Assembly (NCBI GenBank): GCA_035541895.1
Contig: DATKMK010000045.1
Location: 1-64,000 of the forward strand
Direction of reading: 5' to 3'
Length of the DNA: 64,000 bases
Source of the DNA: DATKMK01 sp035541895
GTDB lineage: Bacteria; Desulfobacterota; Binatia; HRBIN30; JACQVA1
Made by a program: the position numbers and the translations under genes. Below the pieces are notes generated by a model that made no database searches, was not told where the DNA came from, and saw only the letters and a list, made by a program, of their open reading frames with translations. Positions 60,801 to 64,000 of the stretch are shown here, one piece after another. The stretch's first letter is position 1, and each line of letters begins with the position of its first letter.

Positions 60801-61603
60801 GCGAAGGGCTTGATGTCCTCGAGGCGCATCGGCTCGAACGCGAATGGGAACGACGAGGTGCAGCGCGCCGCGTAGGCGAGGAACGGATTGTCGTCCTGCT
60901 TGAAGTCGCTGTACTGAGCCACCTTGTCGTAGCGAAAGTGGAAGACCTTGCGATGCCGCTCTTCGAAGACCACGCGGTCGGCCAGCCGTAGGGCGAGCGG
61001 CAGGCCGCGCAAGTCGGTGGTGGTGACGAAGAGGTCGATCTCCTCGACGTATGGCGAGGCGACGGCCGCCTTCGCGTCCATACCGTCGAAGGCCTGCAGC
61101 AGCTTGTAGTACATGCGCTTGCTGTTCAGCAGCGACTTCGGCGGTTCTTGCTTGATCTTGGGCACGCCCTCGTACGACTCGGCGTCGTTGATCAGCCGCC
61201 CGATGTCGCCCTCGTCGTACCACAGCTGCTGCAGTGCCTTGAAATCCTGATCGTTCGCCAACGCCTTGGAGAGGTAGATCGCGTTGATGCCGCCCGCCGA
61301 GGTGCCGGACAGGATGTCGACGACGAACTTCGTCCGCACCGGTTCCATGTCCGTCGGTAGTTCTTCCGCCGTCCTCGGGCTCAGGCCGAGAAGTTGACCG
61401 AGCCGGCGGTACACCTTCTCACTGCCCTTCACTTCAGGGAGAAATGGGCGTTTTGCGTCGACGGGATCGACCGCCGTGGCGCGCACGAGATGAAACAGCT
61501 CCTGCGCGACCCCATTGATGTAGATGGCCAGCGACACTCCGCCGTACAGCACGACCGCAAACCGGACTTCCCGTTCGATCGCCATGGACGTTGTAGTCGA
61601 CAT
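57824..61603 (-). CDS. Giant patatin-like phospholipase with DUF3376-type and membrane domain
   Basis: A 1259-residue protein. Residues 1-300 are a patatin domain: oxyanion Gly-rich loop LYGGVSLAIYINGV, nucleophile S102 in LSGTSAGG, and catalytic D292 in FADGGYLDNKP. The middle part (about 340-880) resembles the DUF3376/patatin-like protein family. Several membrane helices follow (about 945-1085 and 1135-1255). It should be an acyl hydrolase for membrane lipids, anchored at the C-terminus. The start ATG (61603) follows GGAGGGTG. The 227-bp gap upstream has no gene; it contains a GTCCTCAATAGTGGAC dyad near 61725. Confidence 0.88.
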   Translation of the reverse strand: MSTTTSMAIEREVRFAVVLYGGVSLAIYINGVAQELFHLVRATAVDPVDAKRPFLPEVKGSEKVYRRLGQLLGLSPRTAEELPTDMEPVRTKFVVDILSGTSAGGINAIYLSKALANDQDFKALQQLWYDEGDIGRLINDAESYEGVPKIKQEPPKSLLNSKRMYYKLLQAFDGMDAKAAVASPYVEEIDLFVTTTDLRGLPLALRLADRVVFEERHRKVFHFRYDKVAQYSDFKQDDNPFLAYAARCTSSFPFAFEPMRLEDIKPFAEIRPEWARFFFEDPKHYVKRPFADGGYLDNKPFSYAIDMLGTHRASVPVDRKLIYVEPSPEHPEDKGQNFTPPNAIQNVLAFDMLAHDETIREDLQRILARNRLLERVERFLSGMETDLALREPTQRVEGEKFAQTDLADKIKDEGIAYGGYHRLKVSALTEWLASLVARAADVDLESDDFIAVRYLMRAWREAGYAPLKGAQPTENSFLMDYDLPYRIRRLEFVLQRMDAIAALDDVARERLRRIDLINQHIEETSTREESPRRSSTALRSFAVTVGTPSPLTVTPDGRRFTSERPSPQSFRDELSTLRGALSQQLAKLRGAEENLTHEVTRFPLQRPDLHDILNAPTDAARLAKAADLVRTHQVAVVSLAEALRDAISQVTKAVGVDCEALLNGEGRAAHEVARHYYFTYERYDLISFPILYATAVGDERDSVEVIRVSPEDATSIVNERASGRHKLAGLALMHFGAFLDRSWRQNDLLWGRLDGAERLITTLLAGTAHADQTDALVLEAQVAILDEHFGAADRGEFSRVYTEAVLHAESADTNAKALGNYAAEKLRDGLKDKVQTTMRAALDGTQIRDYLRGAPDTIDRTPNPEASVRELARSTTVVGQILQGISTGAQLPTGPATWITRIGQILWGLVEVSVPRRMPTLLFRYWLQLAYLFDLLLIGGGFVFAGRGVRRFGLVALAATLALHLVTFLLADILQGRIRRALLLRWLGAAVAGGIVAAAAYDVALRLNAVSVGLQGKAIHLDAGLMVAIVGAIASVFTISGAVLAATWRWARATHRPRLPDGIKLPGLALELMREPDEPELVKMAGPIDGPVRDTWRAQTDLDFVVIASYWALLVALSGLCVGLSPIGVWLGGAAAIAATAAAFFDVLENLRTYAVLDATSEIPARLRLTRQASRCKWGALFSAVGLIGGSMLSRAVVPLWLVGGSFVVTAVVGGVGVIRHNRMIQTGYFMLLVAFVLVAVLFGIFSRPVLIGLGFGTS

Positions 61604-61830
61604 CGTTCACCCTCCGTGCGTCGGGTACGCGTCATGCAACTTATGTGTCTAGATACTTCCAACGCAAGCGCCACCGAACCATGCCACCCGACTGCCCATC
61701 AGAGTGGATGTACAGTTCACTCATGTCCTCAATAGTGGACAACGCAAGCTGCGGTGCCCAGCGAAAGTTGACGCGCTCCCCGGCTCGCGCGCTCCGCCTC
61801 GGACTCGCGGGGCACGCATAGGTCCGCCGT

Positions 61831-63321
61831 TCAATCCAGGGCGAACGTCGCGGCCATGAACGATAGAGGCGGAATGATCACGTGCGCGCCGCTGGCATCG
61901 ATGCGCGCGTGGGCGAACGGCTCGCTCCGAACAACGTTGGGATGTTCGAAGCTGTTCGCCGCCTTTGGATTCGTTCCGCCCACGACCTCGGCGTCGACCA
62001 GACGAATGATGCGACGGTCGGCCACGGCGACTTGAACGGCTGCCGGCTCGTCTGGGTGGCGGTTGGTCACGAAGACGTGCAGCCGCCCGCCGTCGTGGAT
62101 GGCGCTGCAATCCACCTCGGTGGTCTCACCCCAATTGCTGGCGTACGTCGGACCGTCGACGACGACTCGGAGCGCCACGCCGCTGCGACGCGTGGCGAAC
62201 ATTTCGATCGGATAGAAAATCGACTGGATCAACAGATCGTCACCGCGAGTGATGAGCGGCGCGATGACGTTGACGATCTGCGCGAGGTTCGCAATCTTGA
62301 CGCAGTCGGCGTGGCGCACGAAGCTGTTAAGGAAGCCAGCCACGACCAGCGCGTCTTCGAGATTGTAGACCTCCTCGATCAAATGGGCGGGAAACTCACC
62401 CCGCGCGCTGTTGTCCGGCGACATCGTTTTGTACCAGACGTTCCATTCGTCGAAGCTGAGGTAGATGCGCTTGTCCGATTTGCGCTTGGCCTGCACCGCG
62501 CGTGCGATCGCGGCAATGTCCTCGATCTGGCGGTCGACGCTGTTGCTGATAGCCAGGTAGTCGCGCGTGTCACCGGAGTAGTTGCCGACGTAGCGATGCA
62601 GACTGATGTAGTCAGCTTGATCGTCGAGATGCTCGATGACGCGGTGGTCCCAGTCCGCGAACGTCGGCATATTGGTCGCCGACGAGCCACAGGCAATCGT
62701 TTCGATCGCCGGATCGGCGGTACGCATCGCCCGCGCCGCCTCGCGCGCCCGCGTCGCGTACTCTTCGGCCGAGCAATGCCCGATTTGCCACGGACCGTCC
62801 ATTTCGTTTCCGAGGCACCACAGCTTCACACCATACGGCTCCGGGTGCCCGTTGGCAGCACGGCGACCGCCGTACGTCGTGCCGATCGCGCCATTGCAGT
62901 ATTCAACCCAGTTGCGGGCTTCTTCCGCACTACCGCTGCCGAGGTTGACCGACAGCATCGGCTGCCACGCCATCTGCCGGCACAGCGAAAGAAATTCGTC
63001 GGTGCCGATATGGTTGGGCTCGCGGCTGTCCCACGCCTTCTCGACCCGCAACGGCCTGCGATCACGCGGACCGATACCGTCCTCCCAATGATACCCCGAG
63101 ACGAAATTGCCGCCGGGATACCGCATCAGCGTGAACCGCAGGCGGCGCAGCGCATCGAGCACGTCGACGCGGAACCCTTCGGCATCGGCATGCACACTGC
63201 GCGGATCGTACACGCCTTCGTACACTGCCCGCCCCATATGTTCGAGAAAGCCGCCGAAAATTCTGGGATCGACCGGCGCGATCGCAAACTTCGTATGCAG
63301 GTGAACCGTGGAGCTTCGCAC
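61831..63321 (-). CDS. Alpha-L-arabinofuranosidase (GH51)
   Basis: A 496-residue glycoside hydrolase that removes arabinofuranose from arabinan or arabinoxylan. It has the acid/base E173 in CLGNEMDGPWQ and nucleophile E292 in LSFDEWNVWY, plus RYPGGNFVSGYHW. The C-terminal beta domain is present. There is no signal peptide, so it is probably cytoplasmic. I start at GTG 63321, which gives the usual N-terminus; a TTG at 63375 is less likely. It is upstream of the patatin gene on the same strand. Confidence 0.92.
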   Translation of the reverse strand: MRSSTVHLHTKFAIAPVDPRIFGGFLEHMGRAVYEGVYDPRSVHADAEGFRVDVLDALRRLRFTLMRYPGGNFVSGYHWEDGIGPRDRRPLRVEKAWDSREPNHIGTDEFLSLCRQMAWQPMLSVNLGSGSAEEARNWVEYCNGAIGTTYGGRRAANGHPEPYGVKLWCLGNEMDGPWQIGHCSAEEYATRAREAARAMRTADPAIETIACGSSATNMPTFADWDHRVIEHLDDQADYISLHRYVGNYSGDTRDYLAISNSVDRQIEDIAAIARAVQAKRKSDKRIYLSFDEWNVWYKTMSPDNSARGEFPAHLIEEVYNLEDALVVAGFLNSFVRHADCVKIANLAQIVNVIAPLITRGDDLLIQSIFYPIEMFATRRSGVALRVVVDGPTYASNWGETTEVDCSAIHDGGRLHVFVTNRHPDEPAAVQVAVADRRIIRLVDAEVVGGTNPKAANSFEHPNVVRSEPFAHARIDASGAHVIIPPLSFMAATFALD

Positions 63322-63487
63322 GACGGGGCGCCTTCGCGCTCGTGCGTCGCTACCAACCTGAACCCACGCGGTCAAGTTCCGTCGAGCGTCCCTCGCGTTC
63401 GGAGAACCCTCGGCAGACGGAGGCGAGTCGACGAACGCGCGCGGGTCCCAGATGGCGCCCGGCGCTGCCAGCCGGGACCCGGTGATC

Positions 63488-64000
63488 TCAATCGACTTGA
63501 CGCGTGAAGTTCTTGACCTGGCCCGAAACGTTGAGGGTGAAGCTGCCGGCGGCCTTCCCGGCGGGCACCGTCATGGCCGCATCCACCACGCGGAGCGTAA
63601 CCACGCTCCCCTCGACGGCATCGATGACGACCGTGCCGGCGCTCGAAGACCACGCACTGTCGTCACCACCAACCTGCTGGCCGTAGTAGACGTTCGCCAC
63701 CAGGCCGGACGTGCCGCCCACTACGAAGGTTTGACCCGCGGCCAATCCGCCCGGTGATTCGTATAATGAGATCTGAATGTTGCGCGTGGCCTCGCAGTTG
63801 GTGCCGTTGAACGTGCTGTCGTAGACCTCGTGCAGCCCGGAGATGAAATCGGGAGCCTTCTGTTCAACGGCGACGTTCATCTTGTCGACGACAAAGTTCG
63901 ATCCGGTGCCGTTGAAGTCGCCGGACAGAGTCGCCAGGCTGGCCTGCAAATCCGCGCTGTCGCAACCGGGCGTCGGCGTCGGTGTGACAGTGCCGGCGTG
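63488..64000 (-). CDS. Surface protein, C-terminal fragment with Thr-Pro linker
   Basis: The reading frame runs off the right edge; 170 residues are visible. A Thr/Pro linker (VTPTPTPGC) is followed by a beta-rich domain with Gly/Ser/Thr runs and the text GDFNGTGSNFVVDKMNV. It ends SGQVKNFTRQVD. No catalytic motif is seen. The linker matches those in the FG-GAP and propeller proteins, which suggests it is exported. Confidence 0.6.
   Translation of the reverse strand, partial: HAGTVTPTPTPGCDSADLQASLATLSGDFNGTGSNFVVDKMNVAVEQKAPDFISGLHEVYDSTFNGTNCEATRNIQISLYESPGGLAAGQTFVVGGTSGLVANVYYGQQVGGDDSAWSSSAGTVVIDAVEGSVVTLRVVDAAMTVPAGKAAGSFTLNVSGQVKNFTRQVD

Noticed and set aside
1..64000. tRNA, rRNA, riboswitch, insertion sequence or prophage
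   Set aside because: I looked in all intergenic gaps and found no cloverleaf, conserved RNA core, transposase or phage gene that I could support by eye; a covariance-model scan would be decisive.

Overview
The window is 64 kb of dense, high-GC chromosome with no phage, plasmid, insertion sequence, CRISPR array or RNA gene that I could recognise. The host is Gram-negative: there is an LpxC domain for lipid A synthesis, a SurA-like periplasmic chaperone, an NlpD-like lipoprotein and many lipoproteins. The style is that of a deltaproteobacterial-grade or Binatota/Myxococcota-like lineage, probably from a metagenome: threonine-proline-rich linkers, exported proteins with a C-terminal Cys/transmembrane/Arg tail, dockerin- and MopE-like calcium motifs, luciferase-like monooxygenase, crotonase and MFS genes. 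The lineage is an inference from gene content only.

Layout. 1-7.4 kb: start of a SurA-like gene (cut by the edge), leucyl aminopeptidase, a B12/radical SAM enzyme of the hopanoid-methylase (DUF4070) type, two Hsp20 genes behind a good sigma-70 promoter, PepP and a stomatin-like protein. 7.4-18.2 kb: a TPP enzyme, two MDR dehydrogenases and an FmdB zinc ribbon, a KefB-type antiporter, an LTA-synthase-like phosphotransferase, and dienelactone hydrolase with an MFS pump. 18.3-24.5 kb: small exported protein, ThiO-like oxidase, MBL hydrolase, flippase-like membrane protein, D,D-carboxypeptidase with SPOR domain, and a second MFS carrier.

24.5-31.3 kb, minus strand, is the most interesting block: yebC-ruvC-ruvA-ruvB-DUF2905-ntrY-like kinase-[REC-LpxC]. 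The last gene joins a phospho-receiver domain to a catalytically complete LpxC. It sits 11 bp downstream of the kinase, so a two-component phosphorelay may act directly on the committed step of lipid A synthesis.

31.3-33.0 kb holds a glutaredoxin, an ECF sigma factor and a membrane-bound zinc anti-sigma factor, a probable thiol-stress switch. 33.1-42.4 kb has ComF, a TehB-like methyltransferase, two overlapping beta-propeller lipoproteins, a large FG-GAP surface protein, fumarase and two small cysteine-rich exported proteins. 42.6-46.0 kb is one 1153-residue protein joining a TMTC-like membrane glycosyltransferase region, TPR repeats and a sulfatase-fold domain.

46.0-54.4 kb: CDF metal exporter, Apt, NlpD-like, Pcm, SDR, hexapeptide acetyltransferase, a 37-residue membrane microprotein behind a near-consensus promoter, a luciferase-like monooxygenase, a beta-CASP nuclease and a crotonase. 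54.4-64 kb, all minus strand: a dockerin-bearing protein, GH29 fucosidase, a substrate-binding protein without signal peptide, a giant patatin-like lipase with a membrane domain, GH51 arabinofuranosidase and the C-terminal part of a surface protein. Several intergenic hairpins look like terminators between convergent genes.
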